A DNA stretch of 12,546 nucleotides from Candidatus Gastranaerophilales bacterium (GCA_944323095.1 CALURE010000035.1:1-12546); one strand, 5' to 3'. Shown: positions 1 through 5,957, counted from the stretch's first letter. The notes: generated by a model not told the origin, from the sequence alone. Numbers and translations: made by a program.

Positions 1-82
1 AATTACAAACAAGAATTAAGTCGTCGGGGGGGGGGCGCTATTAGCTTCTCCACAAGGGTTCTGGCGAAAATTATTAAGGCCG
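1..82 (+). repeat. Leader repeat, copy 1
   Basis: Matches 5584-5665 over 82 bases with three mismatches; the first 55 bases, including the G10 run, are identical. It covers the leader peptide codons and the start of the stop-free extension. Confidence 0.92.
26..35 (+). repeat. G10 homopolymer tract, leader of prepilin gene 1
   Basis: Ten consecutive G inside the leader reading frame (TCG GGG GGG GGG CGC TAT TAG). Such a run is exceptional in this AT-rich sequence and recurs with the same length at 5609-5618. Slipped-strand change to 11 or 8 G would join the leader to the prepilin frame. Confidence 0.9.
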
Positions 83-115
83 AAAGCACCGGATTGTAGG
101 TTTGAGGATAGCACA

Positions 116-151
116 AATGGAGGGAACACTTCGTTTATCCCACCCTACAGC
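116..151 (+). repeat. Palindromic GGNxSxIPPY repeat, degenerate copy
   Basis: Reads NGGNTSFIPPYS in the prepilin frame. It matches the copies at 473-508 and 5858-5893 (SGGNASLIPPYA). The core has inverted ends, GGTGGGA and TCCCACC in the intact copies (GGAGGGA here), around a CTTCG centre. All three copies sit in the same reading phase without a stop. Confidence 0.75.
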
Positions 152-211
152 TGTTGTACTAAGTCAGTAAGTAGTATTGTTTGTGCGGGTGAAAGTAAGC
201 CCTCACCCCAG

Positions 212-231
212 CCCTCTCCCATAGGAGAGGG
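212..231. repeat. Perfect 8-bp inverted repeat (CCCTCTCC / GGAGAGGG)
   Basis: Arms 212-219 and 224-231 with a four-base loop, preceded by CCCTCACCCCAG. This resembles a palindromic intergenic repeat found widely in bacterial genomes. Here it is read as PSPQPSPIGEGV in the stop-free extension of the prepilin frame. Confidence 0.75.
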
Positions 232-298
232 AGTATTCCGTCATTCTGAGGCTCTAATATTTAAGAAATTAAAACAAATAAGTAATAATACTGTTTGT

Positions 299-320
299 CG
301 GGTGGAGCGGCACGCTCCCG
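299..320. repeat. Small imperfect palindrome across the GTG of prepilin ORF 1
   Basis: Inverted segments CGGG/CCCG (299-302, 317-320) and GAGCG/CGCTC (305-309, 313-317). It covers the GTG at 302 and another palindromic insertion is possible. If translation began there, the structure would hinder it, one more reason to doubt that start. Confidence 0.5.
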
Positions 321-1177
321 AAAGAATCCAGCCTATTATGGCAGACGGATGTCAGGAAGTCCGGAGGTCAAGCAATTTAGATGGTAAGAAGATAAGAAGA
401 TATGAAGGTAAGCTATTTACATTAAAAAGCTTATCCTCCAATCTTCCTACCCTCCTATCTTCCAATAATCATTCTGGTGGGAACGCTTCGCTTATCCCAC
501 CCTACGCACTAAAAAAACGCGCCGCGTTTACTCTTGCGGAGGTTTTAATCACCCTTGGAATTATCGGGGTTGTTGCGGCATTAACACTTCCAACTTTAAT
601 TTCAAACCACCGTAAGCAAGTCTATATTACCCAGTTGAAAAAATCTGTCAGTACTGTTGAAAATGCATTAAAACTTGTCTTGGCTGATGAGGGAGTTGAT
701 GATTTAGCAAGCACAAAATTTCGTGATTATGTTATGAATAGAGATTCAAATGCTTTAAGAAAATATTTCAATCTTTCAAAAGATGTAACTTATTTAAGCG
801 CGAATGAAAGAGAATACCGTACACTGCTTATAGATAAGAGTTCGTCTGAGCATGGTGTTATGGATATGAAAGTTACCGGTTACGGAACTCCTAAAAAATT
901 AGGAAATTGTACATTACTTTCTATGGCAGACGGCTCCGAAATTTGTATAAGTTCATTATCTGCTACTTCATATTCAACTTACGCAAATGTGTATATAGAT
1001 GTAAACGGTTATGATAAGTATCCTAATACTTTTGGATATGATATGTTTTTTATGATGTATAACTATAATGGTTCTGTTATGCTTTCAAGCCATGAAAATT
1101 ATTGCGGAGATGCAGGTTTTATTGATCCCGCTTGCTTTGATAGAGTTGTAATGGATGGATGGCAGATATTATATTAG
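302..1177 (+). CDS. Type IV prepilin-like / type II pseudopilin-like protein 1
   Basis: Prepilin N-terminal cleavage/methylation domain protein, probably exported and cleaved by prepilin peptidase, then anchored by its N-terminal helix or built into a pilus-like fibre. From the GTG at 302 the frame gives 291 residues. The signal is KKRAA|FTLAEVLITLG, with predicted cleavage after Ala75, Glu five residues into the mature part, and a hydrophobic helix to about residue 100. The C-terminal region has VYIDVNGYDKYPNTFGYDMFF, a pattern common in these gut prepilin-like proteins, and cysteines near the end. The GTG has no Shine-Dalgarno, and a 75-residue leader is far longer than the usual 6-30. The true start is probably the cassette start just outside the window, reached through the G10 tract, giving a leader of about 178 residues. 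The specific function is unknown. Confidence 0.75.
   Translation: MERHAPERIQPIMADGCQEVRRSSNLDGKKIRRYEGKLFTLKSLSSNLPTLLSSNNHSGGNASLIPPYALKKRAAFTLAEVLITLGIIGVVAALTLPTLISNHRKQVYITQLKKSVSTVENALKLVLADEGVDDLASTKFRDYVMNRDSNALRKYFNLSKDVTYLSANEREYRTLLIDKSSSEHGVMDMKVTGYGTPKKLGNCTLLSMADGSEICISSLSATSYSTYANVYIDVNGYDKYPNTFGYDMFFMMYNYNGSVMLSSHENYCGDAGFIDPACFDRVVMDGWQILY
386..572 (+). repeat. Prepilin 5' cassette block, copy 1
   Basis: Aligns without gaps to 5771-5957 (constant offset 5385). Bases 445-528 are identical to 5830-5913 (84 bases), covering codons from PTLLSSNN to KKRAAF. The block opens purine-rich and continues pyrimidine-rich, with near-inverted GGTAAGCT and AGCTTATCC segments, so it can fold on itself. 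Similarity fades soon after the prepilin helix. Confidence 0.9.
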
Positions 1178-1195
1178 ATATTTGTGAAATTAATC

Positions 1196-1226
1196 AGCCC
1201 TGTGGAAAAATTCTGCAGGGCTTTTT
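1196..1226. terminator. Rho-independent terminator between convergent genes
   Basis: Stem AGCCCTG (1196-1202) with CAGGGCT (1216-1222), 13-base loop, then a run of T to 1226 on the plus strand. It ends prepilin gene 1 and lies just past the stop of the minus-strand TPR gene, where it may act in both directions although the T tract on that side is weak. Confidence 0.8.
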
Positions 1227-2151
1227 AAGATAAAAATTTATCTAATTCTTTTTTTACAAGTTTCGGGGATATGGATAGGCTGTTGTGAAATTTTAGCGCA
1301 TTATTTATGCATTTAACGTATTCATCATTGGCTTTTCTTAATTTTTGTATCTGCGCCAATATGTAGTATAAATCCCCGTTTTCTCCGCAATTGTCAAGTG
1401 CGGTTTCCATAATAACCGCCGCATTATCCAATTTCCCTGCCTTTGTGAGAATTTTTGCATATATTTTGTATGCTTCTGCGTCTTTGGGGTTACGTTCTAG
1501 TGTCTTGTCTAGATTTTCGAATGCAGAATCAAAATTATTTTCTTCATAATCAATTGCAGCAAGGTTAAAATATGCCCAGCTGTAATCGGGAGACAGTTCG
1601 AGCACTTTTTTAAATTTTTCTTTTGCAGCTTCGTTATCCCCTTCTTCTTTTAAGATATTACCGATATAAAAGTGTGCGTAAATATCTTCATCATTCAAAT
1701 CAATTGTTCTTTGAAAATAGTATTTTGCGCCGTCAAGTTTGCCCTCTTTTAAATAACACAATCCTATAGAAAAATATGAATTTGAATCATTGTTGTCTTT
1801 AGAAAGTACTTTTTCAAAACAGTCAACAGCTTTTTCATACATTTTTTTGTCAATATATACAAGCCCGAGATTGTAATATGCATCAATTTCTTCCGGGGCA
1901 AGTTCTATTGATTTTTTATAAGCTTCTTCAGCTTTGTTTAAATCTTTAAGTTTTTCATATGTTATTCCGAGGTTGTAAAAAATACCGCTGTCATCATTGA
2001 ATATTTTAGACAAATATAAAAAATGCTGTTTTGCTTCTTCCGCGTACCCGTAATCTAAAAGAAGTACGGCAAGCTCCCGTCTTGCCTGAAAATTTGTGTT
2101 GTCCTCTTTAAGAATATTTTGCAGTTCTTCTATTTTATCAAGTTTTGACAT
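1225..2151 (-). CDS. TPR-repeat protein
   Basis: A 308-residue protein made almost wholly of tetratricopeptide repeats, helical hairpins that bind partner proteins; no enzymatic domain is seen. Units are visible from about residue 20 to 290, for example YNLGITYEKLKDLNKAEEAY, YNLGLVYIDKKMYEKAVDCF and FNLAAIDYEENNFDSAFENL, with acidic tails after each pair. There is no signal peptide or membrane segment, so it is probably cytoplasmic. The start MSKLDKIEEL at 2151 is chosen over an upstream start at 2370, which would run through the divergent secreted-protein gene and whose extra N-terminus is not TPR-like. A promoter lies so close to the ATG that the mRNA may be leaderless. The partner is unknown. 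Confidence 0.85.
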   Translation of the reverse strand: MSKLDKIEELQNILKEDNTNFQARRELAVLLLDYGYAEEAKQHFLYLSKIFNDDSGIFYNLGITYEKLKDLNKAEEAYKKSIELAPEEIDAYYNLGLVYIDKKMYEKAVDCFEKVLSKDNNDSNSYFSIGLCYLKEGKLDGAKYYFQRTIDLNDEDIYAHFYIGNILKEEGDNEAAKEKFKKVLELSPDYSWAYFNLAAIDYEENNFDSAFENLDKTLERNPKDAEAYKIYAKILTKAGKLDNAAVIMETALDNCGENGDLYYILAQIQKLRKANDEYVKCINNALKFHNSLSISPKLVKKELDKFLS

Positions 2152-2157
2152 AAGAAT

Positions 2158-2186
2158 ATTATAATTTCTTTTATTAAATATTGCAA
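2158..2186 (-). promoter_or_regulatory. Promoter of TPR gene, possibly leaderless
   Basis: On the minus strand, TTGCAA (2181-2186), a 17-base spacer, then a perfect TATAAT (2158-2163). The expected transcript start, 6-7 bases on, falls at about 2151-2152, the A of the ATG. There is no clear Shine-Dalgarno, in keeping with a leaderless message. Confidence 0.65.
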
Positions 2187-2209
2187 AATTGTTAATTGTT
2201 TTATAAAAT
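2181..2209 (+). promoter_or_regulatory. Promoter of secreted-protein gene, sharing the -35 box
   Basis: TTGCAA (2181-2186) is its own reverse complement. On the plus strand it is followed by a 17-base spacer and TAAAAT (2204-2209). The same hexamer would serve as -35 for both divergent genes. Confidence 0.5.
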
Positions 2210-2231
2210 AAAGAAAAAGGGAGAGTTAAAA

Positions 2232-2906
2232 ATGAAATTTTTATCTGTAATTTTATCATTATTTTTGTTTGTTCAAACAGTATCGGCAGCTCCGTTAAGC
2301 GGTAATGCAAAAACAAAACGTATTCCAGCAGGGACAAAATTTGAACTTCAGTTAATGAATTCCGTCTCAACTATGACAGATCAACAAGGTGCTGAATTTA
2401 CCGCAATAATGATGAATGATCAGACTGCTGAGTCTGATGTAATTTTACCGATGGGGTCTCTTGTCAGGGGAACCATAAAACGAATTGAACCTGCTAAAAG
2501 AATGTCTAAAGGTGCAATTTTATATCTTGATTTTGATCATGTTGTTACTCCGAACGGCAGACAACTTCCATTGAGTTTTTCAATTGTAGGCAGAGCTGAT
2601 TTAACTTATGACGGCGGTATAACTTCATCAAAAGGTTATAAAGACGCGCTTATTGAAAACTGGCATATAACAAAAGAAATTGCGTCTAATGCTACAGAGT
2701 GGGGCGGTGATGTTTTTGATGATGTAATTGTTGCTGATCAATTAATGACCGGTATAGGTGCAATCGGAGGAGCTATAGGCGGCGGAGCTTATTATGTATA
2801 TGACTTTTTCGCTGATATGATCAGAAAGGGCAAAGATGTTGATTTAGGTAAAGGGACGATTTTAAACGTAATACTTGTTGATCCCGTTGATGTGCCGGTT
2901 ATATAA
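2232..2906 (+). CDS. Secreted/periplasmic protein with signal peptide and glycine-zipper segment
   Basis: 224 residues. The start at 2232 is set by a Shine-Dalgarno (AAGGGAG, 2217-2223) and a clear signal peptide, MKFLSVILSLFLFVQTVSA, probably cut before Ala20. The mature part begins with a beta-rich region, IPAGTKFELQLMNSVST (31-47), then LPMGSLVRGTIKRIEPAKR (72-90) and LYLDFDHVVTPNGRQLPL. This pattern of an 'IPAGT' strand, a 'PxGS.V.G' turn and a strand pair recalls periplasmic proteins distantly like the VirB10/TrbI C-terminal barrel; that likeness is from memory and weak. A glycine-zipper hydrophobic stretch, GIGAIGGAIGGGAYY (174-188), could insert in a membrane or pack helices. The gene runs divergently from the TPR gene and converges on the cyclase gene. 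Function unknown. Confidence 0.8.
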   Translation: MKFLSVILSLFLFVQTVSAAPLSGNAKTKRIPAGTKFELQLMNSVSTMTDQQGAEFTAIMMNDQTAESDVILPMGSLVRGTIKRIEPAKRMSKGAILYLDFDHVVTPNGRQLPLSFSIVGRADLTYDGGITSSKGYKDALIENWHITKEIASNATEWGGDVFDDVIVADQLMTGIGAIGGAIGGGAYYVYDFFADMIRKGKDVDLGKGTILNVILVDPVDVPVI

Positions 2907-2933
2907 TCAATCGCCTGATAAGATTTATGTACG

Positions 2934-2977
2934 CAACGGCACTTTTCTATTTTACCTGATTTCTGCCGTTGTTTTTT
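2934..2977 (+). terminator. Possible terminator of the secreted-protein gene, inside the 3' end of the cyclase gene
   Basis: Arms CAACGGCA (2934-2941) and TGCCGTTG (2964-2971) with a 22-base loop, then six T (2972-2977) on the plus strand. It overlaps the last codons of the convergent cyclase gene. The large loop makes it weaker than the other terminators here. Confidence 0.45.
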
Positions 2978-4713
2978 GCAGTGTATAATTTTTTGTCCGC
3001 ACTTTCTATAATGGCAGGTGCTGAATCTCCGTCAAATGGGAATGTTGCTACTCCCAGACTTATTGTGACATGGGTTTCTTTATCGCCTGTAAGTTTGAAT
3101 TTTTTAGAAGCAACGCGTTCACATATTTTTTGTGCAGTTGAAAATGCCTCATCTTTACCTGTGTTTGGCAAAATTATACTCATTTCTTCTCCGCCGTATC
3201 TGCATACAATATCAGTCGCGCGTACATTTTTTTTCAAGGTTTGCGCTACCTGTCTTAATACTGCATCGCCTGATTGATGCCCGAAGGTATCGTTAAACTT
3301 TTTGAAGAAATCTATATCAATGATAATAAGAGAAAAGTTGCTGCTGTAACGTTTTGCCTGTTCCACCTGCATCCTTATTTGTTCCTGAAAATATCTATGA
3401 TTATATAGTTCTGTCAGGCCGTCTGTTGTTGCTAGTTTATACTGCTGTTCAAAATCTCTGGATTTTATAAGGTATTTAACAATATAGGCAAGAGTAAATG
3501 CGGCAATTGAAAATATCAGCGGATAAATTATTTCAAGCCAGAGATTTTCATATTTCATTGCATAATATGCAATCAGTATGTAAACCAGGTATGTGGAAAG
3601 AGATATCATAGAAGCTGCAAATGCCGAGCTAACCCTTGTAACAACAGAAGCAATCAACAAAGCAAGCAATATACTCAACGCTATTGTATAACCTCTGTGA
3701 ACTTTTTTTATAAAATTATTATCAATTATGTTGTTAACATATGTAGCCTGTACTTCTACTCCGGGATAAATTTTTCCTGCCGGTACGGTTTTAATATCAA
3801 AAAGGCTTGCGGCAGTTGTCCCGAAATAAATAATTTTATTGGAGAAATCATAATTCAATTCGGTTTTTTCTCCCTTTACTGCTTTGATTAGCTGATACAT
3901 AGGAATGTATGTGTAAGTTCCTGCAGGACCGTACCAGTTTAAAATTGCGCTTCCGTCATCGTCAAGAAATATTTTTCTGTCGCTGATTTTAAATTCTGAA
4001 TTTTTGTCTATTTCAAATGATGTACTTTTTTCGCCTAAATAATTTAATCCGACTTTTAATGCCAGCTGGGGATAATATTTGTCTTTATATTTTACGACAA
4101 GCGGCATTTTTCTTAAAATTCCGTCATCTGAGCGTGAAACGTTTATTATTCCTATATTTGATGTTGAGTTAATAATTCCTTCAAGAATTGTTCTGCAGTT
4201 TGTGAAGGTAAGCTGATTGAAATTTATTTTCGACTTGTTATCTATGTTAAGCGTTAATTTTTCCGGAAGTTCCGGCGGAATTCTTAATTCCTCTGACTGA
4301 TTGTCAAAGTTCATTGAAGTGAATAAGTTTTTATATTTTTTAAATGTCTGTATTAATTCTTCATCCGCCTGATTCGCGCTTTTTAAGGATTTTACAAACA
4401 TAAGATCAAAAGCAATAATTCTCGGATTTTGTTTTTCAAGGTAGTTTATTATGTTTGCATATATATCTCTTGGTAAAGGCCATTCGCCGTAATTGTCAAG
4501 AATATATTCATATGTCGCATCGTCAATTGCAACTATTACAATATCATCACTGGCTTTTTTATGCCCCTGGTTTATAATAATTGACTGGCGCAGGTCAAAT
4601 GTTCTGTTTTCAATTGAATCAATAAACGTATTTAAATTTGCACTTCTAAATATTAAAAAAGAAAAAAGAATAAATAATAATAAACCTAATGTGTATGAGA
4701 TTTTTTTAAACAT
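2947..4713 (-). CDS. CHASE2-domain membrane diguanylate cyclase (GGDEF)
   Basis: 588-residue membrane-bound enzyme expected to make cyclic di-GMP from two GTP. One N-terminal transmembrane helix (about 7-24) is followed by an extracytoplasmic CHASE2 sensor domain (about 35-335; DDIVIVAIDDATYEYI, WPLPRD, AFDLMFV). Three transmembrane helices follow (about 341-359, 364-386, 395-415), then a cytoplasmic GGDEF domain (about 425-588). The catalytic motif is RYGGEEM (505-511), an accepted GGEEF-like form; metal-binding IDIDFF is at 464-469 and the inhibitory-site RxxD is RATD (498-501), five residues before GGEE, so product inhibition is likely. There is no EAL domain. A good promoter lies upstream but the Shine-Dalgarno is poor (AAGG only two bases from ATG). 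The sensed signal is unknown. Cyclic di-GMP often controls pili, and prepilin-like genes lie on both sides, but a link is only a guess. Confidence 0.93.
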   Translation of the reverse strand: MFKKISYTLGLLLFILFSFLIFRSANLNTFIDSIENRTFDLRQSIIINQGHKKASDDIVIVAIDDATYEYILDNYGEWPLPRDIYANIINYLEKQNPRIIAFDLMFVKSLKSANQADEELIQTFKKYKNLFTSMNFDNQSEELRIPPELPEKLTLNIDNKSKINFNQLTFTNCRTILEGIINSTSNIGIINVSRSDDGILRKMPLVVKYKDKYYPQLALKVGLNYLGEKSTSFEIDKNSEFKISDRKIFLDDDGSAILNWYGPAGTYTYIPMYQLIKAVKGEKTELNYDFSNKIIYFGTTAASLFDIKTVPAGKIYPGVEVQATYVNNIIDNNFIKKVHRGYTIALSILLALLIASVVTRVSSAFAASMISLSTYLVYILIAYYAMKYENLWLEIIYPLIFSIAAFTLAYIVKYLIKSRDFEQQYKLATTDGLTELYNHRYFQEQIRMQVEQAKRYSSNFSLIIIDIDFFKKFNDTFGHQSGDAVLRQVAQTLKKNVRATDIVCRYGGEEMSIILPNTGKDEAFSTAQKICERVASKKFKLTGDKETHVTISLGVATFPFDGDSAPAIIESADKKLYTAKNNGRNQVK

Positions 4714-4751
4714 AACCTTAATCTTATTAAAATATGTTACTTTATTCTTTC

Positions 4752-4780
4752 AGTATAATTGAATGCATTAGATTTGGCAA
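4752..4780 (-). promoter_or_regulatory. Promoter of the CHASE2-GGDEF gene
   Basis: Minus strand TTGCCA (4775-4780), 17-base spacer, TATACT (4752-4757), about 40 bases before the ATG at 4713. Both hexamers are close to the sigma70 consensus. Confidence 0.7.
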
Positions 4781-4990
4781 CAAAATTTTTTAAAATAAAT
4801 TGTTTTTCAAGAATGAAATTATTAAGTTTTAATATTTCAGTTGAGCAGGTCAATTCTTCGGGGTTTTGTAAGTAGCGCAGCAAACATCTTTCATGCAGAT
4901 TCATATATTTTCACCTATAAATATCTGATAACGGATAACAAATATATTATGGCAAAATTAAGAAATGTTAACATCAAACAAATGCATGAT
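4781..4990. other. Gene-free stretch upstream of the palindromic element
   Basis: Part of the 536-base gap between the cyclase gene and rpmE. An open frame on the plus strand (4841-5065) runs into the palindromic element, lacks a Shine-Dalgarno and shows no recognisable domain, so it is not called. No RNA gene or further regulatory structure was recognised here. Confidence 0.6.
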
Positions 4991-5158
4991 ATTTATAATG
5001 GTTTTATATCGCAGTTTTCAATAAAAATAGCTGTAATCGTCACGCTGACTTGTTTCAGCGTCTAATAATGTTAAGATTCCGAAACAAGTTTGGAATGACA
5101 TTATGACTGTCATTTGGGGATATCCGGTGTAAACTGCGATATAAACCACATTTATAAA
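4991..5158. repeat. MITE-like nested palindromic element
   Basis: Outer arms contain a perfect 15-bp inverted match: TTTATATCGCAGTTT (5003-5017) and AAACTGCGATATAAA (5131-5145). With gaps the arms extend to about 27 bases each (4991-5017, 5131-5158). Inside lies a second, imperfect inverted pair built on ACTTGTTTC/GAAACAAGT (about 5040-5064 and 5072-5101). It encodes no protein. The form suggests a non-autonomous mobile element or nested insertion of two palindromic repeats, sitting just upstream of the rpmE promoter. Confidence 0.75.
5040..5101. repeat. Inverted pair of 'ACTTGTTTC' palindromic repeats
   Basis: The forward copy has CACGCTGACTTGTTTCAGCG (5041-5060); the reverse copy has TTCCGAAACAAGTTTGGAAT (5077-5096). 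A third copy, TCTGAACTTGTTTCAGA, lies inside the prepilin 2 extension (5726-5755), where it is read as CHSELVSESH. This family of short palindromes is known in several bacteria, sometimes inside genes. Confidence 0.75.
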
Positions 5159-5161
5159 CGC

Positions 5162-5194
5162 TTGCACTTTTTTATTTCCGTAGTATTATATAAT
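5162..5194 (+). promoter_or_regulatory. Probable rpmE promoter
   Basis: TTGCAC (5162-5167), a 16-base spacer and TATTAT (5184-5189); an overlapping perfect TATAAT is at 5189-5194 but 21 bases from the -35 box. Roughly 50 bases of leader remain, with a small hairpin TCAAG/CTTGA (5212-5216, 5225-5229) just before the Shine-Dalgarno. Confidence 0.5.
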
Positions 5195-5249
5195 TAGTCG
5201 AAATAAATTGTTCAAGTTTGGAATCTTGAGAAAAAGAAAGAGGTTAACA

Positions 5250-5453
5250 ATGAAACAAGGAATTCATCCTGATTATAAAAAAACAGTTATCAAATGTGTT
5301 TGCGGCAATGAAATTGAAACAGGTTCTATACAAGATAATATAACTGTTGAAATTTGTAATAATTGCCATCCGTTCTACACAGGCCAGCAAAAAATTCTTG
5401 ACTCAGAAGGTCGTGTAGAAAGATTTAATAAACGTTACGGTAACAAAAAATAA
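5250..5453 (+). CDS. rpmE: 50S ribosomal protein L31
   Basis: 67-residue large-subunit protein of the zinc-binding L31 type, which sits at the central protuberance and bridges to the small subunit. It opens MKQGIHPDYKK and has CVCG (Cys16, Cys18) and CNNC (Cys36, Cys39), the four zinc ligands, then HPFYTGQQKILDSEGRVERFNKRYG, diagnostic of the family. Length is normal. The start at 5250 is preferred to an in-frame upstream start at 5208: it has a Shine-Dalgarno (AAAGAGG, 5237-5243) six bases upstream, and only this start gives the usual N-terminus. It is a single-gene unit with its own promoter and a strong terminator. L31 with intact cysteines is often traded for a cysteine-less paralogue under zinc shortage; none is visible here. 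Confidence 0.97.
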   Translation: MKQGIHPDYKKTVIKCVCGNEIETGSIQDNITVEICNNCHPFYTGQQKILDSEGRVERFNKRYGNKK

Positions 5454-5484
5454 TTTTCAATATTTTTCATACTTTTTAATTCTC

Positions 5485-5515
5485 CCCGCTGTATTCAAAA
5501 CAGCGGGTTTATTTT
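5485..5515 (+). terminator. Rho-independent terminator of rpmE
   Basis: Perfect 8-bp stem CCCGCTGT (5485-5492) and ACAGCGGG (5500-5507), 7-base loop, then TTTATTTT. It ends two bases before the -35 box of the next promoter, cleanly separating rpmE from the prepilin cassette. Confidence 0.93.
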
Positions 5516-5516
5516 G

Positions 5517-5545
5517 TTGAAACTTATAATAGATTATGTTATAAT
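5517..5545 (+). promoter_or_regulatory. Strong promoter of prepilin cassette 2
   Basis: TTGAAA (5517-5522), exactly 17 bases, then a perfect TATAAT (5540-5545) with an extended -10 TG (5537-5538). Expected transcript start is about 5552, giving a 25-base leader with AAGGAG (5564-5569) seven bases before ATG 5577. This is the best promoter and ribosome site seen in the window, and it feeds directly into the G10 leader. Confidence 0.85.
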
Positions 5546-5576
5546 AAGAATGTCAACATAAAAAAGGAGAGCAAAC

Positions 5577-5627
5577 ATGGAAAAATTACAAACAAGAATT
5601 AAGTCGTCGGGGGGGGGGCGCTATTAG
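5577..5627 (+). CDS. Short leader ORF with G10 tract (frameshifted 5' part of prepilin gene 2)
   Basis: 16 codons as sequenced: MEKLQTRIKSSGGGRY, then TAG. It has a strong promoter and a well-spaced Shine-Dalgarno (AAGGAG, 5564-5569). The three Gly codons and the preceding G form a run of ten G (5609-5618). With one more G, two fewer, or a -1 ribosomal slip, the frame continues as GALLASPQWFWRKLFKP and stays open to GTG 5789 and on to the prepilin stop at 6622, a 348-residue protein. As sequenced it is either an 'off' phase, a slippery leader read through at some rate, or an assembly error in the G run. The same leader with the same run length is present at 1-44. Confidence 0.6.
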   Translation: MEKLQTRIKSSGGGRY

Positions 5628-5665
5628 CTTCTCCACAATGGTTCTGGCGAAAATTATTTAAGCCG
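5584..5665 (+). repeat. Leader repeat, copy 2
   Basis: Second copy of the 82-base leader repeat at 1-82, with three mismatches, including the identical G10 run at 5609-5618. Confidence 0.92.
5609..5618 (+). repeat. G10 homopolymer tract, leader of prepilin gene 2
   Basis: Ten G in the leader frame, codons 11-14. It offers G GGG GGG, a run on which tRNAs can re-pair after a -1 slip, and is also a typical substrate for replication or transcription slippage. The zero-frame stop TAG lies at 5625-5627. Confidence 0.9.
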
Positions 5666-5770
5666 GTAGGAATTATCGTAAAAATTTTCCCTCTATCGGG
5701 TGATGTTTTAAGGGATAGGTCATTCTGTCATTCTGAACTTGTTTCAGAATCTCATTATTATTTTGAAGAA

Positions 5771-5957
5771 AAGAAGCTAAGAAGGTATGTGGGTAGGCTA
5801 TTTACATTAACCAGCCAATCCTCTAATCCTCCTACCCTCCTATCTTCCAATAATCATTCTGGTGGGAACGCTTCGCTTATCCCACCCTACGCACTAAAAA
5901 AACGCGCCGCGTTCACTTTGGCTGAGGTTTTAATCACCCTTGGAATTATCGGGGTGG
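5771..5957 (+). repeat. Prepilin 5' cassette block, copy 2
   Basis: Gap-free match to 386-572, with 84 identical bases at 5830-5913. It includes the SGGNASLIPPYA palindromic repeat (5858-5893) and the prepilin cleavage site. Confidence 0.9.

Larger units (their letters stand above)
1..301 (+). other. Stop-free 5' extension of prepilin gene 1 with G10 tract (window-edge leader)
   Basis: Positions 1-44 read in frame as KLQTRIKSSGGGRY then TAG (42-44); the matching copy at 5577 shows that the ATG would lie 7 bases before the window. The G run is 26-35 (ten G). After the run, the frame used by the prepilin (GTG at 302) is open without a stop from 35 to 302. Reaching it from the leader needs one extra G, two fewer G, or a -1 slip. 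The stretch holds a repeat coding NGGNTSFIPPYS (116-151) and an 8-bp hairpin, CCCTCTCC/GGAGAGGG (212-231). Whether it is translated is inference; an assembly error in the G run would give the same picture. Confidence 0.6.

Noticed and set aside
2196..2231. Upstream start of the secreted-protein gene at 2196
   Set aside because: It would precede the predicted transcript start and spoil the clear signal peptide that begins at 2232 with a good ribosome site.
2152..2370. Upstream extension of the TPR gene to a start at 2370
   Set aside because: It would run antisense through the signal peptide of the divergent secreted-protein gene, and the added residues are not TPR-like; the promoter at 2158-2186 also lies inside it.
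2969..3277. 102-codon open frame on the plus strand opposite the GGDEF domain
   Set aside because: Shadow of the well-supported cyclase gene; no start signals or family likeness.
4841..5065. 74-codon open frame on the plus strand between the cyclase gene and rpmE
   Set aside because: No Shine-Dalgarno, no recognisable domain, and its 3' third lies inside the palindromic element; it looks like a chance opening.
5208..5249. Upstream start for rpmE
   Set aside because: The extra residues are not part of L31, and ATG 5250 has the proper Shine-Dalgarno.
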